From the NCBI GenBank assembly GCA_025774205.1, contig JALGWK010000215.1, positions 1-10,460 of the forward strand: 10,460 nt of DNA, given 5' to 3'. Of the stretch, positions 1-6,540 are shown one piece after another (positions within the stretch are counted from its first letter, which is position 1; every line of letters starts with the position of its first letter). A model generated the notes under the pieces. It made no database searches, had not been told where the DNA came from, and was given only the letters and a program-made list of their open reading frames with translations. Origin of the DNA: a bacterium (lineage in GTDB: Bacteria; Blakebacterota; Blakebacteria; Blakebacterales; Blakebacteraceae). Both the position numbers and the translations under genes were made by a program.

Positions 1-1
1 G

Positions 2-898
2 ATGGACAGCGAGGACCACCAGAACCTGCATGATTCCCTCGAACGTCTCCAGCTGAACGACGCCGCGCTTTCCTATGAATCTGAATCGAGCGCCGCTCTC
101 GGGTATGGTTTCCGTTGCGGCTTTCTCGGCCTCCTTCATATGGAGATCGTTCAGGAGCGTCTCTCACGGGAATACGACCTCGCCATCATCGCCACGATCC
201 CGAGCGTGGAATACCGGGTCCATACGACCGACGGAGAAGTACTGACGGTCGACAATCCCGCCCACCTTCCGTCGCCCCAGGAGATCGATCACATCGAGGA
301 GCCGTACGTCAAGGCTCACATCGCTACCCCGCAGGAATACATCGGGAACCTGATAACCCTCTGCCAGGAGAGGCGGGGCGATTACACGAACATGGAATAC
401 ATGGGCGGCGATCGGGTGCTGATTCACTTTGATCTACCCCTGTCCGAGATCGTCTTCGATTTCTACGATCGACTGAAGTCGGTCAGCAGGGGATACGCCA
501 GCCTCGATTACGACTTCGACGACTGGCGCCGGAACACGGTCCAGAAACTGGACATCATGCTGAACGGGGAGACGGTCGATACCCTCAGCATGATCGTGCA
601 CGCGGACAAGGCGTACGAGTGGGGCCGCCGGCTCACGCGACGCCTCAAGGACCTTATCCCGCGGCAGCAGTTCGCGGTTGCTGTCCAGGCCGCGGTAGGC
701 AACAAGATCATCGCGCGCGAGACGGTGAGCGCCTTCCGGAAGCACGTCACGGCCAAGTGTTACGGTGGTGACATCACCAGGAAGCGCAAGCTCCTGGAGC
801 GGCAGAAGGAAGGGAAGAAGCGGATGAAGTCGATCGGGAACGTCGAGATACCCCAGGAAGCGTTCCTGGCCTTCCTCTCTATGAACGACGAGGATTGA
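2..898 (+). CDS. lepA: Elongation factor 4 (LepA), 3' part only
   Basis: This is the C-terminal half of the ribosome-associated GTPase LepA/EF4, which acts on elongating ribosomes and aids translation under stress. The GTPase domain lies upstream of the window. The visible 298 residues begin inside the EF-G-like domain region: the family hallmark [20 protein letters not shown] is at residues 35-54. The LepA-specific C-terminal domain follows, with [16 protein letters not shown], the basic [20 protein letters not shown] and the end motif [15 protein letters not shown]. The family is about 600 residues long, so roughly half is missing. The ATG at base 2 is very probably an internal methionine, not a start. 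The stop overlaps the start of lepB by one base (TGATG), which suggests co-transcription and coupled translation. Identification is very secure; only the 5' limit is unknown. Confidence 0.97.
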   Translation: MDSEDHQNLHDSLERLQLNDAALSYESESSAALGYGFRCGFLGLLHMEIVQERLSREYDLAIIATIPSVEYRVHTTDGEVLTVDNPAHLPSPQEIDHIEEPYVKAHIATPQEYIGNLITLCQERRGDYTNMEYMGGDRVLIHFDLPLSEIVFDFYDRLKSVSRGYASLDYDFDDWRRNTVQKLDIMLNGETVDTLSMIVHADKAYEWGRRLTRRLKDLIPRQQFAVAVQAAVGNKIIARETVSAFRKHVTAKCYGGDITRKRKLLERQKEGKKRMKSIGNVEIPQEAFLAFLSMNDED

Positions 899-1650
899 TG
901 GTGAGTTCGCCGGACGACCGGGAGACCCTGTCGCCCGCGGAATCCGATCCGGGAGATCCGCTTCCGGGGGATGGCCCGGACCCTGACCGGGACGACCACG
1001 CCGCCTCGATCCGTTCCCGATCGGTTCTCCGGGAGACGGTCGAGCTGGTCGTCTTCGCGGTAGTCATCGCGCTCATCCTCCGCACCTTCATGATCCAGGC
1101 CTTCCGGATCCCCTCCGGCTCGATGGAGGACACCCTCCTGTCGGGAGATTTTATCCTGGTCGACAAGGTCACTTTCGGACCAAGGATCGATTTCGGTCCC
1201 CTCGACGGGCGCCTGCCCGGCCTGAGGAAACCGAGGACCGGGGACGTCGTGGTATTTCGCTATCCCCTCGATCTCACCAAGGACTTCGTCAAGCGACTCA
1301 TCGCCGGACCGGGACAGACCGTCGAGATCGTGAACCGGGAGATACTCGTGGACGGGACGCTCATACCTGATCCCGATCGGTCGAAGCACATCGATTCCCG
1401 CATCCTGCCTCAAGCGTACAGTAACCGGGACAACTACGGTCCGGTGACCGTTCCCGAGGGGCAATACTTCTTCATGGGGGACAATAGGGAGAACAGCCGG
1501 GACAGCCGGGACTGGGGCTTCGTACCCGAGGAGAACATCAAGGGGAAGGCGCTGATCGTCTACCTCTCCTGGGATCCCGATCCCGATATCAAGTGGTTCG
1601 ATCTTATCAACAAAATCCGCTGGGAGAACCTCTTCCGCAGGGTCCGCTGA
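898..1650 (+). CDS. lepB: Signal peptidase I
   Basis: This is a membrane-bound type I signal peptidase that cleaves signal peptides from Sec- and Tat-exported preproteins on the outer face of the inner membrane. From the ATG at 898 it has 250 residues. An acidic, Pro/Asp-rich cytoplasmic tail (1-45) precedes one membrane helix (about 47-64). The catalytic box IPSGSMEDTLLSGDFILVDK (71-90) carries the nucleophile Ser75. The general base is Lys132 in VKRLIAGPGQ, and the box FMGDNRENSRDSRDWGF lies at 192-208. All conserved boxes are intact. I chose the ATG at 898 because it overlaps the lepA stop (TGATG) and follows GAGGA at 890-894; the TTG one codon upstream is a less likely start. The single N-terminal helix and short loops resemble Gram-positive or minimal SPases more than the E. 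coli enzyme. The lepA-lepB order is common in bacteria. Confidence 0.96.
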   Translation: MVSSPDDRETLSPAESDPGDPLPGDGPDPDRDDHAASIRSRSVLRETVELVVFAVVIALILRTFMIQAFRIPSGSMEDTLLSGDFILVDKVTFGPRIDFGPLDGRLPGLRKPRTGDVVVFRYPLDLTKDFVKRLIAGPGQTVEIVNREILVDGTLIPDPDRSKHIDSRILPQAYSNRDNYGPVTVPEGQYFFMGDNRENSRDSRDWGFVPEENIKGKALIVYLSWDPDPDIKWFDLINKIRWENLFRRVR

Positions 1651-1674
1651 ACCGGTCGCGATCGCCCGGGAAAA

Positions 1675-2502
1675 CTACGAGATGATGCTCGGCGGTTCCG
1701 GCGGGGTCGGACCGGAAGACGCAGGGGTGTGGTGGACCGGTGGCGGGGTGGTGATCGCGGGCTCGGGGGCCAGGCCGACGAGATCGCGATAGGCACACGA
1801 CACCGAGGCGAAGGTCAGCGGAAGCGTTACCAGGAGTCCGACTCCGAAACAGAGGAACCCGCCCACGTTCAGCACGATCAGCACCAGCGCGAAGAGGGTG
1901 AACTCCAGGTAGTTGGCACTCGTGAGCTTCCGGCTGGCCTCCATCGCCTCCCAGAAATCATAGCCCCGGTCGACGATGAAGATGAAGGTGAAGAGGTACA
2001 TGCCCCAGAGGATCAGTCCGGGAACGAAACAGAAGACGAATCCGAGCGCCAGGACCAGCGACAGGATCAGGTGGGCCAGGGTGACCGGCAGATACCGCTG
2101 AAAGGCCTGGAAGATGTCCCCGATGAGGGGGTTGTCTCCGCCCCGCATGTGATTGAGGGTCATCAGGAAGATCCCGGCCGTAATGGGACCCATTACCGCC
2201 AGGTAGACGATCCCGTGGATGTTCGCGGTGATCGTGATGGCTGCGGCGAAGATAAGCCCGGCGATGATGTAGCCGGGCAGTTCGTCCCTGATCAGGTCCC
2301 AGCCATCCCGGATCCACCGACCGAGATCGAACTCCTTCTCCGGTGTTTCCTGGGGCGGCTGATCGAGGGGAGGGTCGGACTCTGAGCCTGACGCGCCGGT
2401 CCCGGCGCTGTCCGGCCGTCCGATGGGCCTGCCTTCGGCCCCCGGAAGATCATAATATTGATCATCGTTCCGCCCGGTTTCATCGGGCTGGTAATCAGTC
2501 AT
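1675..2502 (-). CDS. Multi-pass membrane protein of unknown function
   Basis: This 275-residue protein has a hydrophilic Pro/Gly/Asp-rich N-terminus (1-58), then about six hydrophobic segments near 76-96, 98-117, 138-158, 161-178, 200-218 and 220-238. It ends in a proline-rich tail (245-275, with TTPPPVHHTP). Before the first helix lies FDLGRWIRDGWDLIRDELPG, and between helices four and five lies IVDRGYDFWEAMEASRKLTS. This pattern occurs in broad families of bacterial integral membrane proteins (DUF975-like or glycerophosphodiesterase membrane-domain-like). I cannot assign a function. The start is supported by GAGG six bases before the ATG (positions 2512-2509). The gene is convergent with lepB, with only 24 bases between the stops and no clear terminator hairpin, and divergent from apgM. 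The low-complexity ends may be cytoplasmic contact segments, which is inference. Confidence 0.85.
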   Translation of the reverse strand: MTDYQPDETGRNDDQYYDLPGAEGRPIGRPDSAGTGASGSESDPPLDQPPQETPEKEFDLGRWIRDGWDLIRDELPGYIIAGLIFAAAITITANIHGIVYLAVMGPITAGIFLMTLNHMRGGDNPLIGDIFQAFQRYLPVTLAHLILSLVLALGFVFCFVPGLILWGMYLFTFIFIVDRGYDFWEAMEASRKLTSANYLEFTLFALVLIVLNVGGFLCFGVGLLVTLPLTFASVSCAYRDLVGLAPEPAITTPPPVHHTPASSGPTPPEPPSIIS

Positions 2503-2520
2503 CTCCGACCTCGCCTCGTG

Positions 2521-2541
2521 GTATTGCGCCTTTCACAATAC
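2521..2541. repeat. Inverted repeat GTATTG-N9-CAATAC in a divergent intergenic region
   Basis: The perfect 6-base arms GTATTG (2521-2526) and CAATAC (2536-2541) are separated by nine bases. The repeat sits about 19 bases upstream of the minus-strand membrane-protein start and about 115 bases upstream of apgM. Its position suits an operator or a leader hairpin of the membrane-protein gene. The arms are short and no matching regulator is in the window, so function is unproven. Confidence 0.35.
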
Positions 2542-2603
2542 GTAGTTGGCCCTCCGAAGGTTCCAGTGCCGGCTTTTTGAGTGGCGGGCGCCACCGCAGT
2601 GTG

Positions 2604-2609
2604 GATAAT
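2604..2609 (+). promoter_or_regulatory. Possible -10 element for apgM
   Basis: GATAAT matches five of six bases of the sigma-70 -10 consensus and lies about 48 bases before the apgM GTG start, in a local A/T-rich patch (GTGGATAATAACAG). I see no convincing -35 hexamer at 16-18 bases spacing; TTGAGT at 2577-2582 is 21 bases away. This is a weak candidate only. Confidence 0.25.
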
Positions 2610-2657
2610 AACAGGGGCACCCGCAACCAGTACCTGAACCCGCACCTGGAGACCCCG

Positions 2658-3869
2658 GTGAGACTTCCCGATGACCTGATCCGTGAGGCCGGCAGCACGA
2701 TCCTCTTCATGGTCCTCGACGGACTCGGGGGTACGACCGATCCTGCCCGGGGCCTCACCGAACTGCAGTCCGCGCGCACTCCCGTCCTGGACGGACTGGC
2801 CGCGCGGAGCGAAGCGGGACTGATCGTGCCGGTCCTGCCCGGTGTCACACCAGGCAGCGGACCGGGCCATTTCGCCCTCTTCGGGTACGATCCGGTAGAG
2901 AACAACATCGGACGCGGGGTACTGGAGGCTGCCGGGATTGCCTTTCCTCTTCAGGAGGGCGACATCGCCATCCGGGTGAACTTCGCCACCGTGGATGGTA
3001 AAGGACTGATCCTCGATCGACGGGCGGGACGCATCCCGACTGAAGAATGCGAGCGGCTGTGCGCGATCCTTTCCAATGTGGTGGATCTGCCCGGGGTGGA
3101 GACCTTTATCAGACCGGTCAAGGAGCACCGGGCCGCGATCGTACTCCGGGCGCCCGGAGAGGGCCTGGATGAAGGTGTCACCGACACCGATCCCCAGCTC
3201 ACCGGCGTTCCGCCGCTGTCACCGACGGCCGATCGCCCGGAGGCGGAGAAGGTCGCTGTCCTGCTGCGGGAACTGCTCAACCAGGCTGTCGCTCCTCTCT
3301 CGGAGGCGGGTGATCCTGCCTACTATCCCCTCCTGCGCGGGATAGCGAGATACCGCGTCTATCCTTCCATGAGGGAGCGGTTCGGCCTCCGCTCGCTCGC
3401 CGTGGCGACCTACCCGATGTACAAGGGGATCAGCCGGCTGCTCGGCATGGATGTACACGAAGGAGCCGGCAATCTCGCCGATCAGCTCGAGGTGGTCAGG
3501 AACCGGTGGGATGAGTACGACTTCTTCTTCGTTCACTACAAGGCGACCGACGCCCGGGGAGAAGACCGTGACTTCGACGCCAAGGTGACCGCGATCGAGA
3601 CGGCCGACACCGCCCTGGCCGACTTCCTGGCCCTGGAGCCGGAGGTGACGGTGGTCACGGGTGATCATTCCACTCCGGCCCTGATGGGCGAACATTCGTG
3701 GCACACGGTGCCGGTCCTCCTCGCTTCGGGCACAGCCCGCCACAGCGGGATGGAGTGTTTCGACGAGATCAGCTGCGCCCGCCAGGGCACCCTTGGCACC
3801 TTTCCCGCCGAGCAGCTCATGGGACTGGTCCTGGGGCATGCCGGACGGCTGAACAAGTTCGGCGCCTGA
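2658..3869 (+). CDS. apgM: 2,3-bisphosphoglycerate-independent phosphoglycerate mutase, archaeal type
   Basis: This enzyme interconverts 3- and 2-phosphoglycerate in glycolysis/gluconeogenesis without 2,3-BPG, using a metal-dependent alkaline-phosphatase-superfamily fold in the cytoplasm. It has 403 residues, as expected for the ApgM family (about 400). The metal-binding N-terminal motif FMVLDGLGG is at 17-25 (Asp21). The phosphoacceptor loop GVTPGSGPGHFALFGYDP is at 62-79 (probable nucleophile Ser67). The distal metal motifs are HYKATDARGEDRDFDAK (293-309) and VVTGDHSTPALMGEHSWH (332-349; Asp336, His337, His346). I chose the GTG at 2658 because GGAG lies six bases upstream and because this family often begins with a short PxDLIxE segment. 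The frame stays open upstream to 2343, but that part runs antisense through the membrane-protein gene and looks non-coding. It appears to be transcribed alone. Confidence 0.95.
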   Translation: MRLPDDLIREAGSTILFMVLDGLGGTTDPARGLTELQSARTPVLDGLAARSEAGLIVPVLPGVTPGSGPGHFALFGYDPVENNIGRGVLEAAGIAFPLQEGDIAIRVNFATVDGKGLILDRRAGRIPTEECERLCAILSNVVDLPGVETFIRPVKEHRAAIVLRAPGEGLDEGVTDTDPQLTGVPPLSPTADRPEAEKVAVLLRELLNQAVAPLSEAGDPAYYPLLRGIARYRVYPSMRERFGLRSLAVATYPMYKGISRLLGMDVHEGAGNLADQLEVVRNRWDEYDFFFVHYKATDARGEDRDFDAKVTAIETADTALADFLALEPEVTVVTGDHSTPALMGEHSWHTVPVLLASGTARHSGMECFDEISCARQGTLGTFPAEQLMGLVLGHAGRLNKFGA

Positions 3870-3943
3870 AATCAGTCTGACCCGGTTCTCCCCGCGCGGT
3901 TGTGATCCTCTTTCGATGTCGGTAGCAGACCGTATTCTGGTTG

Positions 3944-3970
3944 AAACGTACAAATACTCATAAACGTACA
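3944..3970 (+). promoter_or_regulatory. Duplicated AAACGTACA motif before the antitoxin gene (possible operator)
   Basis: AAACGTACA occurs twice, at 3944-3952 and 3962-3970, offset by 18 bases, ending 21 bases before the antitoxin ATG. Each copy contains CGTACA, one base from the TGTACA core recognised by the E. coli YefM repressor. Phd/YefM antitoxins are known to repress their own promoters. A TTGAAA -35-like box (3941-3946) overlaps the first copy. An autoregulatory operator is a reasonable inference, but it is not shown. Confidence 0.4.
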
Positions 3971-3991
3971 TAACGATCATTGGAGCATCTC

Positions 3992-4246
3992 ATGCATCGG
4001 ATCGCAGCCTCGGACGCGCGCCAGGGATTCGCTGAATTGATCAACCGGGCCGGTTATTCCGGAGACCGTGTCATCCTGGAGAAACACGGCAAGGAGTTGG
4101 CGGCGGTCGTGCCGATCGTGGATCTGATCATGCTCGAACTGCTGGAGAACCAACTCGATATCTCCGATACCCGGGCCTCGGTCACCGCCGCCCTCAAGGA
4201 CGGATCAACCTCCCTTGATGATCTTCGCGCGGAACTGGGTCTCTGA
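3992..4246 (+). CDS. Phd/YefM-family type II antitoxin, no toxin gene adjacent
   Basis: This 84-residue protein resembles the Phd/YefM antitoxin fold. These proteins bind DNA through an N-terminal domain and neutralise a toxin (Doc, YoeB/RelE or VapC-like) with a flexible C-terminus. The diagnostic N-terminal pattern is present: MHRIAASDARQGFAELINRA, then DRVILEKHGKELAAVVPIVDL. The acidic C-terminal part (DISDTRASVTAALKDGSTSL) matches the toxin-wrapping region. I chose the ATG at 3992 because GGAG (3982-3985) lies six bases upstream; the TTG at 3980 is the alternative. No toxin-like frame follows: the next gene is a sigma factor starting 87 bases downstream, and upstream is apgM. It may be an orphan antitoxin, a stand-alone regulator, or a survivor of toxin loss. 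Family assignment is fairly sure; partner and role are unknown. Confidence 0.85.
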   Translation: MHRIAASDARQGFAELINRAGYSGDRVILEKHGKELAAVVPIVDLIMLELLENQLDISDTRASVTAALKDGSTSLDDLRAELGL

Positions 4247-4294
4247 CAACCTGACCGCGATGTGAAGCCGGACGAATCCGGGGGATCAGAATCA

Positions 4295-4300
4295 TATAAA
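4295..4300 (+). promoter_or_regulatory. Possible -10 element for the sigma factor operon
   Basis: TATAAA (five of six bases of the -10 consensus) lies in a short A/T-rich patch between the antitoxin stop and the sigma ATG at 4334. It would give a leader of under 30 bases. No good -35 is visible about 17 bases upstream. If real, the operon has its own housekeeping promoter independent of the antitoxin gene. Confidence 0.3.
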
Positions 4301-4333
4301 CACCCTCTTCCTTCACCCGGTACAAAAATCTGT

Positions 4334-4972
4334 ATGAACGCGCAACCGGAACACATAAGCGATGAACGGCTCTTCATCAGGTATGTCGAAGGTGATGGTG
4401 ATGCCTTCAGGTCCCTGATGGACAGGTACGCAGTCCGTTTGCTGCGCTATTGCCGAGGATTCGTCGATTCCGAGGAAGAAGCCGAGGACCTGGTGCAAGA
4501 GACCTTCCTGCGGGCGATCAGATCAGCGTCTACCTATCGGGCAACATCCCGGTTCTCGACCTGGATCTACACTATCACCAGGAACCTGGCCATCGATCGT
4601 CTCAAGATCGACCGGAACCGGGCCGATCTCGAGGCAGGCCGGCAGGCGGGGATCCTTGAATCCACGATGAGTACACCGCCCTCAGAGCCAGACGCGATCG
4701 AATCAGGAAGCCTTCGTGAACAGTTGCAGACCGCCCTGAGGGTATTGACCCCACTGGAAGCGGAAACAATCCGGTTGACGTTCTTCGCTGAATGGACAAC
4801 CGGTCAGATTGCCGAACTGCAGCGCTGTTCGCGGGCAACGGTCCGAACCAGACGGTTCCAGGCCCTGAAAAAAATCCGGCAGGAAATCCGGCAGGTGATG
4901 AACAGAGAACATTTCAACGGATCACTGCGGAAGATACACCTCAGTGGAAATGAGCAGACGAATAATGCCTGA
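4334..4972 (+). CDS. ECF-type RNA polymerase sigma factor
   Basis: This is a group 4 (extracytoplasmic function) sigma-70 factor of 212 residues. Sigma region 2 spans about 22-96: DAFRSLMDRYAVRLLRYC, then EEEAEDLVQETFLRAIRS (core binding and -10 recognition) and FSTWIYTITRNLAIDRLK. A linker rich in Ser/Pro/Glu (97-125) follows. Region 4 spans about 127-190, with LTPLEAETIRLTFFAEWTT, then QIAELQRCSRATVRTRRFQALKKI as the -35-binding helix-turn-helix. I chose the ATG at 4334 because region 2 starts normally after it. No Shine-Dalgarno sequence is visible before it, which is unusual here; the GTG at 4262 would add a 24-residue tail unlike the family. The 3' end overlaps the anti-sigma gene. It probably transcribes its own operon and other genes when released by the anti-sigma. 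Target genes are not evident. Confidence 0.94.
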   Translation: MNAQPEHISDERLFIRYVEGDGDAFRSLMDRYAVRLLRYCRGFVDSEEEAEDLVQETFLRAIRSASTYRATSRFSTWIYTITRNLAIDRLKIDRNRADLEAGRQAGILESTMSTPPSEPDAIESGSLREQLQTALRVLTPLEAETIRLTFFAEWTTGQIAELQRCSRATVRTRRFQALKKIRQEIRQVMNREHFNGSLRKIHLSGNEQTNNA

Positions 4973-5420
4973 TTGTCACGAACTGCAGCCATGGCTGGTG
5001 GATCATCTCCAGGGTCAATCGGGACGGCTCAAGGAGAAGATCGATCGCCATCTCGATGATTGTGAGCAGTGTCAGGAGTGGGTTGGATTCCTGCAGCAGG
5101 TGGAGATCGGCGGAGCGGGAGACCTGGCCGGCGCCCGGCTCGGCTTCGACCGATCGCTCGAGGGCCTGTCCGAGTACGCGGCCGAGAGAGTGATCCCGGG
5201 CAGGTTCCAGCACAGATTCATCGCCGGACTGGTCGGACTGTCTGCGGCTGGAATCACGCTGGTCGGAGGTATCCTGCCGACTGTTCGTGAATCCCTCGAC
5301 TGGCTCGCATCTCTGGGCCTCGGAGATCTTGCCATCGTGGGAGCCTCATTTTCAATCATCCTCCTTCTCTCGAGTCCGCTCCTTATCCAGAGAGCCAGAA
5401 ACCGGATGGAGGAATCATGA
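4965..5420 (+). CDS. Zinc-binding (ZAS/zf-HC2-type) membrane anti-sigma factor
   Basis: This 151-residue protein is the probable inhibitor of the sigma factor encoded just upstream. The N-terminal domain carries the ZAS signature H-x3-C-x2-C (His29, Cys33, Cys36 in HLDDCEQC) with an upstream Cys4/His5, as in zf-HC2 anti-sigma factors, which bind sigma regions 2 and 4 in the cytoplasm. Two membrane helices follow, about 85-105 and 122-141, with a loop of roughly 16 residues and a short basic tail (QRARNRMEES). It therefore lacks a sizeable extracytoplasmic sensor domain. I give the ATG at 4965 (8-base overlap with the sigma gene); the ATG at 4950 would add five residues. Neither has a strong Shine-Dalgarno, so coupling to sigma translation is likely. 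Its stop overlaps the next start (ATGA). Function is inferred from motif and position. Confidence 0.88.
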   Translation: MPDCHELQPWLVDHLQGQSGRLKEKIDRHLDDCEQCQEWVGFLQQVEIGGAGDLAGARLGFDRSLEGLSEYAAERVIPGRFQHRFIAGLVGLSAAGITLVGGILPTVRESLDWLASLGLGDLAIVGASFSIILLLSSPLLIQRARNRMEES

Positions 5421-6463
5421 AGAAGAATCGGAGTACCGGAGATCAGCTGGGGCCAGGTCTCATCATACTTGCCCTCCTGCTGGTGGTGGCGGGATATATC
5501 GGTGGACCGGCCCTTGAAAAGACTGAAAACAATCGCCGAAGAGAGATCGCCAACGGTGAATTCCGTGATCTGGGAGATATCTGGAAGCGCCAGTCCGTGC
5601 TGTTGAAGCAGGGCATCCGGCTCCAGGGCCCCCAGGATCTCAGGCTTGGGGAAAGCATCCGGGGTGAATTCAAGCCACTCTATTCTGAGGACCTGGAGGA
5701 TCTGATCAGTGCTGCCGTTGAAGCGGTCACGAATGAAATAAATGAACGCTTCCAGGGACGCAGATACGTCGTCAAAGCCCTACTCCAGTATTATGAATCC
5801 GGAACAGCCCGGGTTCACGATATCGATCGACCCGGCTGGAGTGCCATGAGCGCCGGACTCCCGGCCGAGGCCCTGGACGATCCCACAATATTCTTCGATT
5901 CAATACAATACGGTGACACGACACTCGACCAGATCGAATTCCTGAGACTTCAGCACCTTGAAGAAGACGAAGCACAGAGGGTTCGGGACACGCTGAACAC
6001 CAGATTCAGAGGTACCCCGCTGAGGACGATCGATGTGGCGGGAAATGATTTCCCGATCGGAATAGAAGCCTCAGTTCGAATGACAGTTGATGTGGAAGAG
6101 AGGGAGATACCGTTCGGATTCCTGGGAATCCTCTCGGGGGTATTGAACCGATTCGGTCTCCTGGGCCTGCTTCTGCTCCTGGTATCACCACCGGTCTGGG
6201 TGTATCTCGACGCCAGGAAGCGGAGATTACCGGCGCCTCTGTGGGGGCTTTTCGCGCTGCTGACAAGCGCCCTTGGAGCACTGATCTATGCGTTGGTGAC
6301 CCGGGAAGCCGGGCCGGCTTGTCCCGAGTGTGGCGAGAGGGTGTCCGTGCGATTCGTGGTGTGTCCCTACTGCCAGACCGAACTGAAGGGGACCTGTTCC
6401 ACGTGCGGTCAGACGGTCGGGCTGGGCTGGCACTACTGTCCGAGTTGTGCCACTGAACTGTAG
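5417..6463 (+). CDS. Membrane protein with extracytoplasmic domain and C-terminal double zinc ribbon
   Basis: This 348-residue protein is the third gene of the sigma/anti-sigma operon. Its start overlaps the anti-sigma stop (ATGA), with GGAGGA at 5408-5413. Helix 1 lies at about 12-30. A soluble alpha/beta-looking domain (33-232) follows, with WKRQSVLLKQGIRLQ and long charged stretches and no motif I recognise. Hydrophobic segments lie at about 233-263 and 275-294, separated by the basic DARKRRLPAP. The C-terminus holds two zinc ribbons with identical spacing, CX2C-X10-CX2C: Cys302/305/316/319 and Cys327/330/341/344. Positive charges at the N-terminus and in the 265-270 loop place the 33-232 domain outside, but then the ribbons would also face outside, which is unusual, so topology is uncertain. 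Sample base counts are low (29/60 G+C at 5521-5580, 25/60 at 5881-5940). A sensor or partner of the anti-sigma is my inference. Confidence 0.85.
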   Translation: MKKNRSTGDQLGPGLIILALLLVVAGYIGGPALEKTENNRRREIANGEFRDLGDIWKRQSVLLKQGIRLQGPQDLRLGESIRGEFKPLYSEDLEDLISAAVEAVTNEINERFQGRRYVVKALLQYYESGTARVHDIDRPGWSAMSAGLPAEALDDPTIFFDSIQYGDTTLDQIEFLRLQHLEEDEAQRVRDTLNTRFRGTPLRTIDVAGNDFPIGIEASVRMTVDVEEREIPFGFLGILSGVLNRFGLLGLLLLLVSPPVWVYLDARKRRLPAPLWGLFALLTSALGALIYALVTREAGPACPECGERVSVRFVVCPYCQTELKGTCSTCGQTVGLGWHYCPSCATEL

Positions 6464-6496
6464 TGATGATCCGACCCGGGACCTGGTTCTGTTAGA

Positions 6497-6524
6497 TTTG
6501 TTCTATATGTACAAATAGTACAAA
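6497..6524. repeat. 28-bp imperfect palindrome centred on TGTACA
   Basis: The sequence pairs with its own reverse complement at 24 of 28 positions. The arms are TTTGT-t-CTAT and ATAG-t-ACAAA around the core TGTACA (6508-6513). It lies in the 77-base gap between two convergent genes and is far more A/T-rich than its surroundings. It could be a protein-binding site, or a weak hairpin serving as a bidirectional terminator. The core matches the YefM-type TGTACA element and shares GTACAAATA with the region before the antitoxin gene (3948-3956). Confidence 0.6.
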
Positions 6525-6540
6525 ACAGTGAATACCGGCG

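Noticed and set aside
760-1464. Long minus-strand open frame (234 codons) opposite lepA/lepB
   Set aside because: Antisense shadow of two certain genes; the protein has no recognisable domain and is typical of open frames in GC-rich DNA.
1492-1514. Tandem CAGCCGGGA repeat in lepB
   Set aside because: It encodes the conserved NSRDSRDWG box of signal peptidase I, so it is explained by protein sequence.
1651-1674. Possible terminator between convergent lepB and the membrane-protein gene
   Set aside because: Only 24 bases, with a short GCGATCGC palindrome but no longer stem or T-run.
2343-2657. 105-codon N-terminal extension of the apgM frame
   Set aside because: It runs antisense through the membrane-protein gene, has low-quality composition, and a good GTG start with GGAG exists at 2658 giving the normal family length.
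3219-3980. Minus-strand open frame (253 codons) opposite apgM
   Set aside because: Shadow of apgM with no family features and no ribosome site of note.
4231-4260. GGAACT at the antitoxin 3' end as an ECF -35 box for sigma autoregulation
   Set aside because: It lies in coding sequence and no suitable -10 (such as GTC or CGTC) follows at 15-17 bases.
6491-6497. GTTAGAT resembling an integron attC core site (GTTRRRY)
   Set aside because: No matching RYYYAAC partner at attC spacing and no integron cassette or integrase nearby.
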